Source: Pilatotrama ljubarskyi (taxonomy: Eukaryota; Basidiomycota; Agaricomycetes; Polyporales; Polyporaceae). Taken from it: a DNA stretch of 64,000 nucleotides. This document shows positions 46,765 to 59,339 of this stretch, one piece after another. The stretch lies in assembly GCA_022385805.1 (NCBI GenBank), contig MU277746.1, positions 62,001 to 126,000 on the forward strand. Reading direction: 5' to 3'. The position numbers were made by a program, and so were the translations under genes. Below the pieces are notes generated by a model, which had not been told where the DNA came from, did not search any database, and worked only from the letters and a program-made list of their open reading frames with translations. The first letter of the stretch is position 1. Every line of letters begins with the position of its first letter.

Positions 46765-48034
46765 ATGTCTGACACGGGCTATAACATCTGGGGAGTTGTC
46801 GCCGGAGCGATCGGCACTCTTGGTTTGCTTCCGCTGCTGTTCGCCTGGCTGCCCTCCCAGATGCCGTCTGCGAAGTTGCGGGTGCTCTTAGAAATCATGG
46901 GCGAGACAGACGCGCTCTTTCGGAAGGCACTCGAAGACGGCATCCTCACGAGTGAGGACGACCTACATAAGTTCTACTCCGGTATCTGGGCGTGAGTATC
47001 TTGAACTTGCTTTTCTCCATTCTCTGGACGTTTTCTTTGTCAACTATGTCCCCACTGACGTTCCCTTCCCGATATAGACTCAATGTGCGCGTCGACGACG
47101 TGCGGGTCAAAGTCTACGGTCTCGACACGTGGCAAGACGAGTTCGGTGCTTGGTGGCGGGGGTTGTCCCGAAAGATCACGCTTTTGTGCCGAGACGTAAA
47201 CAAGATCCGCACTAAGCTTGCTGTAAGTATCGCGCGTACTTATGGCATGAGGCAAGAGTTTCAATGGCTTCGATTGATCAATGCTCCATCCTCAGGAGAG
47301 CAGTTTCCGAGATCGGAAGCGCCTGACCGCTGAGGGCTTCACTGCCAGCCTCGCTAGGTTCGCAGGTGCGCTAGGTCGAGGTTCGTTATGACCATCTTAA
47401 CTTCCCGAGTCGCTCTGGCTAACACACGATAATAACTACAGAGCGCCTGTCCAGCGTGACATCGTTTGGAGACGCAGACGGGCTAACTGCGACCGTCGAC
47501 GCGTCTCAGCCTGCGTCTCCTACAGGAGAAAGTGCGACCGGCGGAATTCAGACTCCTTGGGGCTCGAAACTCTCCACTCTCCTGCCCGGCACCACACCCC
47601 CTCAGACAGCTCAGCCTCCTGTGTCCATCGTTGCCCTACCTGCCGATATGAGCGAGCCGGGCATCCTATCGGGCGCAGATACGCTAGAGGATATGCCGCG
47701 CTTTGTGAAGGATTCGACGCAATCTGGAGACAAGCGGCGGAAACACCGCTCGACACGTCAGGACGTCCTGCGTCGCTTCGGTGAACAGCTCTGTGTACCA
47801 GGCCTCCTCCCTCTACGGAACAATCGCGAACTGTCTCAAAGGCGACAGAACTACGGTCGTGGACGCCTCAAAGCTTTCGCTGGGCTCTTACGGGGTGATG
47901 GTCGAGCCGGGCTCGCACACACTCTTCGCCGTGCAACGCAGCTCATCGAGAGGGACTTGGCGTCTCCCGCGCGTGAGCTTTACTACCACGAGGAGTACGA
48001 TGGAGATGACGAAAGCGATGACTCCATGGTCTGA
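46765..48034 (+). CDS. Membrane-anchored helical protein T4 (array pair 4, divergent C-terminus)
   Basis: Begins MSDTGYNIWGVVAGAIGTL followed by a hydrophobic helix and ETDALFRKALEDGILTSEDD. Exon 2 encodes LNVRVDDVRVKVYGLDTWQDE and WWRGLSRKI; exon 3 ESSFRDRKRLTAEGFTASLA. The last exon has RSTRQDVLRRFGEQL and RLKAFAGLLR, but the LISDADL helix is weak (LSGADTLEDMPRF) and the acidic end reads ESDDSMV, not the DEWxDV tail of its relatives. Frame is intact to 48034. Confidence 0.72.
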
Positions 48035-49635
48035 TCTTACGGCTACTCGGTTCCGATCTATGAGCATGGCAAGCTCTCCTTCTAAACGACCTTTTGCATG
48101 CTTCGGATATTTACGTCGGACCAATTCCCTTGTTTTTCGTGGCTCGTCTCGCTTCACAGCAAATCATGCTATCGCTTTGTTGTTCTTTCTCGTCGCTATG
48201 CATTCCGCTGTGCTATCCCACGCTATATACGTTGTATTCAAGTTTGCAGGCCGGACGCTCTTTGTACTCGTAAATGTAGATCATTATCCCGATGCGCTGT
48301 GCGTCGCGAACCAGGGTACCTCGTAGGCAGGGGAGACGGTGCGTGCGTGTGGTTGATACGAGGGAATGAGACCCGACGTCTCTGCGAAAGGCAGGCAGAG
48401 AGGCGGATTCGGAAACGGTATGAGCGAACGTTCACGACGCCACCATCTTCAATTCCAAATGGTCGCCTTCTGGCCGTTCCATCCGGGAGTCGGACTGCCA
48501 AGTGTGACTCGAGAGTTGCTACGCTCTGCTTCCTGTCGGATGCCGCTCGCACTCGCACGAACCTGTGCGGCACATGGTCGGTAAGCCTGCCTGTATACGC
48601 GCGGCTAAGACAATCCGCACGACTTCGAGCACGATACTCGCTGACACCAGCGGCAGCTGACGCGTCCTGCAAACTTGACGAAGCGCGGCGGCTAACCCCG
48701 GTGGAAGTAGTGCTGCAGGTACGCCCCGCCCCGTAGGCTTCTCATGATGCGCCCATGCTAGTACATGAGACTTGCTGCTCTTCCAAGTGCCTTTCAGAAG
48801 CATCTGATTTCGCCGCTACTTCTGGCCGCGCGGGAAGACGATCTGATAATGGGGAAAGAAGCCTTCACGCGAGCGACCTCGACGCAACAAGCTGAGATGC
48901 GATTCGTCTGGCGATTGTGTATGCTGAGTCATCGCACCTCCGTGTGTTCTTTTCCTTCTCGCCTGTCATCCACGCGTGCCATCCTAGAAAAGCTGGCGTG
49001 TGGCATTCAACCGGCATAACATAGAGCAGTGCGTGTCGTTGGCAGAGATTGCGAGAAGTGAGCATCCCGGCACCTGAACGTCCGGTCTGTGCGACACAAC
49101 CGCCTTGCTGACACGGAGCGCGTAGTCGGCATGACTGTCGCAAACGTGAGCGGTGCTTCGTTGTCGCATAGGCCTGCGCAACCTCGCACGCACCATCTCG
49201 CTATACACTACACCATACTCGCCCATGACGACATGGTTCCGTGCACCACACGCTGCAGCCGCGGCCGCGTCCACTGCGAGGGGTCGCGATTTCGCAACAC
49301 AGCAGTACGATCTGAATGCCAGTATGATCACGAGATGACCTCGTGTCCACGGTCGGTGCTAGGTGTACATCCCGCGACGCCTAGGTGAGTACGTCGATGT
49401 CCGTGTGTGCCATGGCGCGCTTACCGGTCTATAGCCCGTACTTGGGGGTCCCATACAAGCGCAGTATAAAATGATGCGGAAGTACGATCGAAAGCATGAG
49501 TGACTCAGCGGAGCGACGTGTCGATAGCAGGGCGCATGATCTATAGAGAAGAAACAGTGTAGGACACCTGGTGCTGAGAGCGTCGTCAGCTTCCGGGAGC
49601 AACAGGCTAAAAGCCTTGAGAAAGCAACGGACGTA
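48035..49635. other. Spacer between pairs 4 and 5
   Basis: Holds a block at about 48,430-48,860 that recurs after T5 and T6, and a second stretch (49,190-49,630) that recurs before K6. No supported gene. Confidence 0.5.
48430..48860 (+). repeat. Array spacer repeat, copy 1
   Basis: Aligns with 53,120-53,470 and 58,035-58,470. Conserved runs include GGTGGAAGTAGT, CTTCTCATGATGCGCCCATG and GCTGACACCAG/GGCGGACACCAG. On the minus strand all copies can be read around WAHHEK, but frames break elsewhere. Confidence 0.7.
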
Positions 49636-50969
49636 TCATCCAACGAGCTTCTTCAAGCGGTATACGCCCTCCCAAGCAACTGCAACCGTGTCGTTCATCA
49701 CCCTTTCGAATGCAGGCTCGGACTTGGGCCCAAGGCGCCAGCGATAGAGTGTCTCGCTGAGCTTAGCTCGGGTCTTCACCCACTCCTGTAGGGCTTGCTC
49801 CGCGGTGGGCCGTGCCTCGGGCTGCCGTGCCGTCATTGGCTCGATCAACGAGAGCAGGAAGTCCATACTGTTGTATCTCTGCGCAAATGTCAGTGAATAT
49901 CAGGCGCCCCGGGTGGACGTCGGCGCTCACCTGCTTGAACTCTTTCGAGTACAGGTTTCCTAGTGCGAAGATGTCGACCTTGAAGGCGTCGTATGGGACG
50001 TCATCGGATAGCTCTGGGACATCCGCGTCTCTCCCTACGTCTCCGACGACGTATGGTGAAGTTCCCGGCGGGAAGTGCGACGCAAGCCCGAAGTCGATGT
50101 AGAAGTAGCGCACTTTACGACCGGCGCGGGGTAGGGCCGATACGGGGTATAGGCCGTCTTCGCTATAATCTAAACGTATGGGATGGTGTCCGTTTGGGTA
50201 GAGCGCTTTGGCATCCATCATGATGTTCTCGACCGCTATGTCGCTAAGATGATCATTCTTCTGCTGGCTGTCCGATGTACTCAAGAGAAGGCTTACCGAT
50301 GAGCTACGTGGTGCTTGTGTATGAAGACAAGACCCTGTGGACCTCTTGAGGGAGACGCAGACTGGCGGAAGCTCGTAGACTAACCTCGAGTGTTTGGTCA
50401 ACAAAGTCAATGATGTCTCCTATTGTAGAGAAATCTGGGTTGTTGCAGGGTCGGAGGTAAGGCATGACCATCAATGCGAATCCGGGGTCGTGCGGGTCGG
50501 CGATAATCTGGTGGACGGGGACACAATGGTTTCGTGGGTCCTCGATGGAAGCAAAGAACTGTGCAATTTGAAGCTCCTGTCCATCCTTGAGGAACGACTT
50601 AATAGCGACCCGTTCTCGGTTCGAGATTCGGGTTGCGTCCATGACCTGATAATCCTATGAACGGCGTCAGCGGCCTACATGGTTTTCCATCGAGACCACT
50701 GTCGATGGACGTACGATCAACAATATCGAGTCCTCACAAGAGTTTGGATCGAGGTCGGTTCCCGACCAAGATGGTCTCCAGTCTGGCGAATATCTCGGTC
50801 TCAAGAGGTAACCGTGATCGAGCAAGTAGCGATACCGGGCTTGCCAGAACCGTTCTTTCGGCACAAGATCATAGAAGCCCTCGAGCGTGAGCTGCTTATG
50901 GCGTGCCACGGAGTCCTTGTCTAGAAAGGCATGGTTTGGCAACCGCTTCTGCTTGACCTGTGCAGACAT
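49636..50969 (-). CDS. Protein kinase-like K5 (array pair 5)
   Basis: Start placed at 50969 (MSAQVKQKRLPNHAFLD) because it aligns with the other copies; the frame is open 45 codons further upstream. Then RPRYSPDWRPSW, NSCEDSILLI, RVAIKSFLKDGQEL, LMVMPYLRPCNN, the short HRD exon, DIAVENIMMD, FYIDFGLASHFPPG, VPELSDDVPYDAFKVDIFALG and EARPTAEQAL. The tail is WRLGPKSEPAFER with a stop at 49636. Catalytic residues kept. Closest to K6. Confidence 0.84.
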
Positions 50970-51038
50970 AGGGCGAGTACGGACAGATGTAAGCACATTG
51001 GGCGCGTGCTCCGCTGCAACTCCGCTGCTTGCAGAGCC

Positions 51039-51082
51039 AACGTGGGGAAAACGCGGTGCCCAGAATGGTAACTGAGTTCGAG
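51039..51082 (+). promoter_or_regulatory. Array intergenic motif, pair 5
   Basis: CAACGTGGGGAAAACGCG, then GGTAACTGAGTTCGAG, about 99 bases upstream of K5. The most diverged copy. Confidence 0.45.
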
Positions 51083-51442
51083 TCATTGGGAGCGCCCTCG
51101 ACACAGCGTCTGGCCATGCAAGGACCCCCAGAATCCGAGATGCGACTTTAAGCAGGTCGTCGGATACACGCCACGGCTTTCCAGCACCCCGAACCCCTCG
51201 TCGTCATCTTCGGTCTCTATACATGTGTTTGGTATAGGAATCTTCTGTGGGCGATGATATTGATACACGCGGTTCCCCACGTTCCAGCCGTGCTAGCAGC
51301 ATTCTGGTCCTGCCTCACACTGGTTGTCAAACGGTCGCATTCAAATATCACGAAGACTCCTTCCCCACAGCTGCGCCTTGCTAGGCTCCGTCGCCCTCAC
51401 TGTCTTTGACTACTTCATCATCTCTGCTCTACCCCTACAGCA

Positions 51443-52717
51443 ATGTCTGACCTAGGTTGGAATGTCTGGGGCGCCATCGCGAGCGTACTCGGCACGCTCG
51501 GCCTCCTCCCGCTCCTCCTTGCCTGGTTTCTCTCCCGCTTACCATCAGCGAGATTACCAGCTTTGCTGGACCTCATGAAAGAAACCCAGGACCTGTTCTC
51601 AGCCGCTCTCCGCGAAGGCCTCATCACTGATGAGAGCGACTTACACCAATTTAACGTCAACATCTGGGCGTAAGAGCCTTTCAGGCGTTCCAATGTGTGG
51701 CGTCAGCTAACTGATCATACTTCCTGTCGCTTTTTCTCGTCAGTGCCATGATCCGTGTCGACGAAGTCCGTGAGCTGGTTTACGCCACCAACTCCTGGCA
51801 AGAAGACGTGGCGCACTGGTGGCGAGGCTGGTCTGGGAAAATGGCGATCATCGCCAACGACCTCAACAGCATCAGAGTGAAGCTAGCTGTGAGTACGATG
51901 CGAAAGTCTACTATAGCGTACTCGTACTCACGCATCGCTTGTTTGTGTAGAAGAGGCACTCGAAGGAGCGGAAGAGACTGGCGGCGGCATGCTCCCCATC
52001 CGGCCTGCCGTTGCCAGAAAACAGCAAAACCGGTCAGTCCATCCTGTTTTGGCTCGGTCGCCATTGTGTAACCAGAACCATGCAGAGACATCACCTTCCC
52101 TCAAGCCTACGTCGCATGGCGCGAGTCCTTGTCTTGTACTCCCTCAGGAGAAGCTATTCCTAGACGGCTCTGGTCGAGCACAGGACTCCTCGCGAGCTTC
52201 TCATCCGATGGTACGGGACGTCGTGGACACTCCTGGCGCTGGGCGGTCTCGTGCCTGTGAGCCCGCCACCGTTGACTACGGCGACACTTGCGATCCCCGA
52301 GCCATTTCACCCCGCTGCGCGACTCATGCACCCAGCATCGAGGTTGCGTCGCACCATCTGATCTCCGACGCGGATTTGAAGAGTCTCCTGGGTCTCGCCT
52401 TGTCGCACTCCCTCACGCACATGGAGAGAGGCGCACGAAAGAAGAGAGCGATGCGACAAGACTTGCTCCTGCGCTTCGGCAGGCAGCTCTATGGAGGAGG
52501 ACACGTTCCGGCCTGGCCGGGCACTGGTGCGATGCATCCGAAGCCGGCTCATCCGCAGAGCAGCCGTCTCAAGTCGCTCTCGCGCCTCTTGCGGCGTACC
52601 TGGGATGGCTATCCAGGAGATGGGATGGGGTGGAATGCTCGTACTGTTCTCGAAGGATCAGTGCTTCTAGTCGCTCCTGAGGGAGGTGGCGATAGCGACG
52701 AGTGGGTCGATGTGTGA
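51443..52717 (+). CDS. Membrane-anchored helical protein T5 (array pair 5)
   Basis: Begins MSDLGWNVWGAIASVLGTL, hydrophobic through LLPLLLAWFL, then LMKETQDLFSAALREGLITD. Exon 2 is 51744-51888 (145 bases): MIRVDEVRELVYATNSWQED, WWRGWSGKM. Exon 3 encodes KRHSKERKRLAAA. The last exon carries LISDADLKSLLGLALSHS, RAMRQDLLLRFGRQLYGGG, RLKSLSRLLRRTW and ends DSDEWVDV at 52717. Intact and closest to T6. Confidence 0.76.
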
Positions 52718-54474
52718 TGGAGGTGTCCTCATCCTCCGTTGCGACTCGTCCAGCTACCTACTTCTCTTGTCTGATGGCCGAGCCCGCCACAGAACCGCCG
52801 TCCGAACAAGGATATGTACACATCGATCCGTCTACTCCCATTGTTCTCCGATCCGTATCAAGCATGCATGCCTTTTACACGTTTAGCGGATGGTTGCACC
52901 GTTGTACTAGCCATCGCGTCCCGACCTATTTATTCACAACGCGTCTTTCGTCATGGAATGGAGCGGTATGCGGTGTACAAGCGGTGGCGCTGGCAGCTTC
53001 ATCGGTGACCGAGCGTAAGCGCCCCAATCCACAGCCAGCAAGACCAGGCAGGGCCGCGACAAGCCTCTACCTAGCGACCGTGCAGTGTGGCGGAGCACTA
53101 AACGGTACCACGATGGACTGCACATGCTCTGTTTCGTGTACCATCCGATGCTGGCCGCATGAATCTGTGCAGCACTGGCAGGAACATGGGGCATGCCTGT
53201 ATACGCCTTAAGCGAGCCTGACCGCGAGCACAACGCGGCCATGCCGATCCTGGCGGACACCAGCCGCAGCTGACGCGTCCCACAAACGTGACGCAATCAA
53301 CCGCTTGCCACGGTGGAAGTAGTTCTAAAGGTACACACTGCCCCGCAAGCTTCTCATGATGCGCCCATGTTACATGAGGCTTGCTTCTATTCGAAGTGCC
53401 CCTCAGAAGCATCTGATTTCGCTCACTCCTGTCCACGCGTGAACACGACCTCGAGGATAGGGAAAAGGCCCGGGAACCTTCGCACCAGCGGCCAACGCTA
53501 CCATGACGGACGCGCGAGCCATGGGGCGGTACCACCAGGACCATCGTTGGCATGTCGGCTTCACGCTCACCCATTTCATGTCTGCCAGGAACATCCGCGA
53601 TTTGTGAACCCCAACACGACGCATCTCTTTCAGAGGCCTAGTAACACATGGGCCATCAGCGTATCTGAGAGGACATCTCAGTGCGGCATTCTGCTCGTTC
53701 CCGCGCATCTGACCCCCGATGCCGTGGGACTATAAGTCAGTATGTACAGACTACACGTGCAATGTCGCGTACTGACCTGTATGGGCAAAGGAATCGCAGG
53801 CCAGTCCGCGTCGAGATGCTTGGGGGACGGGTTACATGGCAGCGGATGTTGCCGGGGCGACAGCCTGTATACAGTCATCAACCCGTCGTTACAGCGTACA
53901 ATAGGACTAGGGGCCGCGTGAACTCACCATGATTGGATGCGTCTCCTTGAACGCAGTGCATTCATGCACGTTCGAGCAGTATTGCCGATACCCCCTTGTC
54001 GAGCGTACTCACCTAAGCGAACGTAGACCATGTCGCTCTCTCACCGTCGGAGCGGTCGCCCAGCACGACGCGCTTTCGGAAATACGTTGCTGCTATCGCG
54101 ACCACATACAGTACCGGATGTCTTCAAGATTCTATGATACAGCAGTATGCCTTGAGTGCTGGTGTGGCCAGAACATGACCTCTCGTGCATGATCGGTGAT
54201 AGATATACATTCCTATGATGCCTGCGTAAGTTCGGTGCAATGACCATTTCATGAGCCCCTACCGGTCTCTAGCCCGTGTGCGAGGGATCCCACAACGAGT
54301 ACACAATACTATAGATGCGGACGAACGAGGCTGAAGGTATGCGCGACTGAGCGAGGTAGCGTGACGATAGCAAGGAGGTGTGAGCGACAGTGGCAGACGG
54401 AGCACGGATTTCGGAAGCGATGTGAGCTTCAGGTGGCAGCGCGAGCAGCATACGAAGACCAACCGAGTAACGTG
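52718..54474. other. Spacer between pairs 5 and 6
   Basis: Holds the second copy of the spacer repeat and, from about 54,020, a stretch matching 49,190-49,630. No supported gene. Confidence 0.5.
53120..53470 (+). repeat. Array spacer repeat, copy 2
   Basis: See copy 1. Shows GGCGGACACCAGCCGCAGCT, GGTGGAAGTAGTTC and CTTCTCATGATGCGCCCATG. Confidence 0.7.
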
Positions 54475-55808
54475 TCACTTTACAAACTTCTTCAAGCGGT
54501 ATACGCCCTCCCAAGCGACTGCGACAGTGTCGTTGACAACTCGATCGAAGGCTGGTTCCGCTTTTGGCGCTAGTCGCCAGCGGAAGAGGGACTCCTTGAT
54601 CGTCGCCCGTGTCTTCTCCCATTCTCGGAGGATTTCTTGCGCAGTTGGTCGTAATTCCGGCCGTCGCTGTGTCATAGGTTCGATTATGGAAGGCAGGAAA
54701 TCCATGTTGTTATACTTCTACGCTTAGAGTCAGACACGGACTCTACATCTCTCGGTGCCAGAGACTTACCATTTCGAACTCCTTGGAGTATAGATTTCCA
54801 AGAGCGAAGATATCGACCTTGAAGGCATCGTATGGGACGTCGTCGGATAGCTCCGGAACATCTGAGTTCCTGCCGAAATCCCCGACCACGTATGAAGAGG
54901 ATGACTCAGCGAAGTGGGAGGAAAGCCCAAAGTCGATGTAGAAGTAGCGAACACCTCGACCAGCTCGGGGTAATGCCGTAACCGGATACAGCGCGTCTGG
55001 AGTGTAGCCCATACGTATTGGATGGTGTCCCGACGGATAGAGCGGCTTAGCGTCCATCATGATGTTTGCGAATGCTATATCGCTACATTGATCATTGTCC
55101 AGGTGACTGTACGATCGCCTAGTGTGAGCCTTACCGATGAGCTACACGATGTTTGTGCATGAAGACGAGACCCTGCAGAAGAGTTATCCATAATATTCTG
55201 TTAAACCACACATTTCGACTGACCTCAATCGTCTGGTCAACAAAATCGATGATGTCGCCTATGGTAGCGAAGTCCGGATTGTTGCAGGGTCTGAGGTAGG
55301 GCATGACCATCAATGCTAGTTGTGAATCGTGTGGATCCGGGAGGATTTCGTGTATTGGAACGCAGTGATTCTGAGGGTCGCGAATAGAGGCGAAGAACTG
55401 CGCAATGTGCAACTCCTCTCCGTCTTTCAGGAAGGCTTTGATAGCCACCAGTTCGCGATTCGAGATCCTGGTCGCATCTATGACTTGATACTTCTATATG
55501 GTAGTGCGCGGCGTCAGCGAACGAATGCCGAGTACGGTAGGGATACCACTCACGACCAGCATGATGGAATCTTCGCAGAACGTAGGATCAAGGTTCGTGC
55601 CTATCCAGGAAGGCTTCCAGCCAGGTGTATACCTCGGCCTCAGCTGGTAGCCGTGGTCCTTCAGGTAATTGTAATGCGCTTCCCAGAACAGCTCTTTCGG
55701 CATGAGATTGAAGAGGCCCTCGCGCGTGAGCTTCGCGTAGCGTTCCACAGAGTCGTCATCCAGAACAGCATGGTTAGGGAGCCGCTTCTGCCTGACTGGC
55801 GCGGACAT
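54475..55808 (-). CDS. Protein kinase-like K6 (array pair 6)
   Basis: Starts MSAPVRQKRLPNHAVLD, then GLFNLMPKELFWEAHYNYL, RPRYTPGWKPSW and TFCEDSIMLV with a clean GTGAGT donor. Next are VAIKAFLKDGEEL, LMVMPYLRPCNN, GLVFMHKHRVAHR, the catalytic exon with ANIMMD, FYIDFGLSSHFAES, VPELSDDVPYDAFKVDIFALG and ELRPTAQEIL. The tail is WRLAPKAEPAFDR, stop at 54475. The residue before the catalytic-loop Asn is Ala as in K4 (AFANIMMD on the exon start). DFG and the beta-3 Lys are kept. Confidence 0.84.
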
Positions 55809-55881
55809 AGACCTCGGGTGAGTGGTGGAAAGCGCATCACTACAAGCGCGTGTGGCAGTCCTCGTTGCCGCCCGGAAACCT

Positions 55882-55925
55882 GCGTGGGCAAAACGTGTTG
55901 CCGTATGCGGTAAGTAGGTTCATAT
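55882..55925 (+). promoter_or_regulatory. Array intergenic motif, pair 6
   Basis: GGGCAAAACGTGTTGCC, then CGGTAAGTAGGTTCATA, about 103 bases upstream of K6. Confidence 0.5.
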
Positions 55926-56231
55926 CGCCCGGGTCCGCCGACGACTCGCACCCCCTCCGTTGTTCCTCGCACGATCGTTACAAAAGATATCTCAGGCGGT
56001 TGCTACTTCGCCACTACTGCATCTCAGATTCTACAACACGCTAAACCTGTGTTGTCAGTGTTCTCTCCGACAGACGAATGCACGCGTCAGGCACGTTGAC
56101 CCCCCGTGCCAGGGCGACTCAAATACGGGAGAGCTATGCTTGCCACCCTCTCTCGCTCTTTACGCGCACACTGCTCCTCGTCCATCCTCCTCCCTCGCAT
56201 ATAACCCTTCGACTCTAGTCTCATATCTAGG

Positions 56232-57526
56232 ATGTCTGATTTGGCTTGGAACGTCTGGGGTGCCGTCGCAGGTGTCATCGGGATCATCATGGTGGTCCCG
56301 GTCCTCTTCACTTGGTTCCTTTCCCGGATGCCTTCTGCAAAGCTACCCCCTCTGCTCGAGCTGATGAAAGAGACGCAAGATCTCTTTGCCGTTGCCCTCC
56401 GAGAAGGCTGCATCACTGATGGGGACGAATCCTACCAATACAGCCTCAACATCTACGCGTGAGTGTCCCACTCGACTGCCTCCGTTATTTGGCGTCAAAC
56501 GTCTCATAACGTGTGCGCCTCTCTTATCCCTTTATTAATACCCCATAGAGCGGCCATACAAGTTGACGAGGTGCGCATGAAGGTGTACGCCGCCAAGACG
56601 CTGCCGGAAAACATCTCAAACTGGTGGCACGGGCTCTCCGGTCGGATCAATGCTCTTCAGGAGGAGCTGAGCGGTATCAGAGTGGAGCTCATCGTGAGTC
56701 GCTCACTGGCGTAAAATCGATTGTATGTTATCTCACGCCACCTCGCGTTCGCATAGGAAAAGCACTCTAGGGAACGGAAAAAGCGAGCGTCTCAGGCCAA
56801 CTTCTCGTCCTTCTCGTCGGACAGCAAAGGTCTGCTCTCCTCTGATGTATCCGTAATGCGCCCCTCATACGGCAATATACAGGACCGGGACAAATCGTCC
56901 TTGCTCCCACTGGCCTAGGGCAGAGCCCCCTATGCTCATCGCATCTCGGCCATGATGCACCGGTCACCCACTTCATGCACGACGTGCCTCGGCCCGATCC
57001 AAACCCTCCTGTACCGCCCGCCACAATGGATAGGACGTGTTTTTGCACAGCAAGCAGTCCCGGTGGGCCACTCGTGCCTGCAGAAAATCTTGCCTGCCGC
57101 TCGGCGTGTCCCCCGGGCGTGAATCCTGCGGCAACAACTCGTCCCACCCATCACCTCATCGCCGACGCCGACCTGCAAGGCCTACTTTCCCTCGCGTTGG
57201 CTCATCCTGCCCTTCCAACCGGTGGCGGCAAACGTCAGCGAGCCGCCAGGCACGAACTCCTCCTGCGGTTTGGGAGGCAATTGTGGGGAGGCGACCATCT
57301 TTCTGTTGCAGGACACGACGCGCCGACATACCACAAACGGCATCCAAAATGCGCCCGCATCAAGGCTTTCTCGCGTCTCATGCGGGGTGCGTATGCCTCC
57401 AGCAAGGACTCTCCATTTGGCACGCTTTCTGAGAACGCTTGCCATCACTGCCCTGATGCAGACTCGCGGATGGACTCGCGCTGCTCGCACACAGACTGCG
57501 ATGGTGACGGGTGGGAGGACGTCTGA
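56232..57526 (+). CDS. Membrane-anchored helical protein T6 (array pair 6)
   Basis: Begins MSDLAWNVWGAVAGVIGII, hydrophobic through VVPVLFTWFL, then LMKETQDLFAVALREGCITD. Exon 2 encodes IQVDEVRMKVYAAKTLPEN and WWHGLSGRI; exon 3 EKHSRERKKRASQANFSS. The last exon carries LIADADLQGLLSLALAHP, RAARHELLLRFGRQLWGGD, RIKAFSRLMRGAY and ends DGDGWEDV at 57526. Intact by reading; pairs with K6. Confidence 0.75.
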
Positions 57527-59339
57527 GAGATCCGCGCACCCTTGTTCTATCCCCATCCTGCCTCTCCTAGCCCTATGCGTGCGCTATTGGCCATTGTGAT
57601 GTCGGCGTCGGCGTCATACCGGCTCTTCGCCACCCTCGCCACACTACTACTGCTGGAGATCCAACGGCCCGTCCTTCCTCTCTTCTTACGCTCTTCTCAC
57701 TTCCGTGTGTTCCTGCTCTTAGTTTTGTCGCATGTCCCAGCTCCGAAGTGCTTCCCCACTGTGATACGTTATCTCAGGGTGTGCATGTACGAGTGCTGTG
57801 ATCCCGCTGAGTATCTGATAATCTATATCTCGGAGCACAGCGTGAGAAAACGAGGTACGCTCAGTCGGAGGCCCTCCTCTGACCTTTGCCAATGCCAGGA
57901 AGTTATAACCAAATTTCCAGGCCGGATGCTCTAACTCTTTGCACTCTGCGTCACGAAGCAGGCAAGGTCTCGTATGCGAGGGGATGGGATCTGCCTCGAT
58001 CCGTGTGAGGTTTCTGCAAGAGACAGCATAGACGAACATTCACATGACGCCACCATTTCGGGGTCGCCTTCTGGCCGTCCCCTACTGTGAGTCTGACATT
58101 CTCCCGAGTGCGACTCATGCGAGAGCTCCTCCGCTCTGCATCCTGTCCGATGCCGCTCGCATGAATCTGTGCGGCACACAGCCGGGGTGCCTGCCTGTAC
58201 ACGCGCCAAGCCTGCCTGACAGCTAGGACGATCCGCGCGACTATGGGGCCGATGCTGGCGGACACCAGCAGCAGCGGACGCGTCCTACAAACATGACTCG
58301 GAGCAACCGCACCGCTCATCACGGTGGAAGTACTGCTGCAGGTACGCACCGCCCCTCAAGCTTCTCGTGATGCGCCCATGCTACATGAGGCTCGCTTCTG
58401 TTCCAAGTCCTAGGTGCTTTTTGGAAGCATATGGTTTCATTCATGTCCCCGCGGGAGGACAAGCGCAAGGATGAGGAGATTCGCCATGGTGCCCGCGGCC
58501 TCCACGTTGCAAGCTGAACGCGAGTCATCGGGCGGTCGTGGAGGTATACTGATCGTGCCAGTGTCTGCGCGTGTCCTTCGGCTGCTATCCCTACATCCCT
58601 CCTAGGAATGGCAGCCTTTCTCGTTGCGGAACAAGGTAGAGCGTATGGGTGATCAACAGGTGTCCGTGGCAATCGTTGCCCTGCGATTGCATCAGTATAT
58701 GCCGGACGCGCCTTGCGACGTACTGACCTCAAAGTAGGCGCTCTCAATGGTTGAGCAGCGCAGATAAAGGCGCAGCAGCATCCGACGCAGCGTGGTGCAT
58801 GCGCACTGCTCGGGCGTTGTCCGGGACACCAGGCCTGCCCCAGGCCATGGTGTAGCAATCGGCCCGTCGAAGCAGCAGAAGGGGACGTGGGGATTGAATA
58901 ATTGAACGACGGACCTGACATTGCCAGCAGTGCTTAGATGGGTCTAGCACGTATGATGTGGTGTTGCGACTGCCGCTGCGACATCCTCCGAGAATGCAGA
59001 CTGCCGCGTCGCTCGCCTCGGGAGCGTGGACATCGTAGGCGTTGGGAGATAGGACTGCCCATACACAGTGGTAGGGTCGGCTTTCCGGCTTCAATGAAGT
59101 AGTGCACTAGAATCCACTTGAAGCGGTGAGTAATCTGGTCGCTGTGGCTGTGGGCGTCGTACTGCCAATGGACTTACCAGATCGATACGGGTCACTTCAA
59201 TGCTACTCGAGTACTGGTGCGGCGATCTGTAGACCAATGTCACACAGCTTGCAAAACAGACATGCAGGATAGCAGAAGTGTGGCACACCATGTAACGATT
59301 GAAAAGCGGGCTTGATATTCGGGTCTAAATGTTGATGGT
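57527..59339. other. Spacer after pair 6
   Basis: The longest spacer of the array. Holds the third spacer repeat copy (58,035-58,470). 58,500-59,339 has no supported gene. Confidence 0.45.
58035..58470 (+). repeat. Array spacer repeat, copy 3
   Basis: See copy 1. Shows GGCGGACACCAGCAGCAGC, GGTGGAAGTACTGC and CTTCTCGTGATGCGCCCATG. Confidence 0.7.

Noticed and set aside
48098..48736. 212-codon plus-strand frame after T4
   Set aside because: Arg/Cys-rich frame over the spacer repeat; the aligned copies at 53.1 and 58.0 kb do not keep it open.
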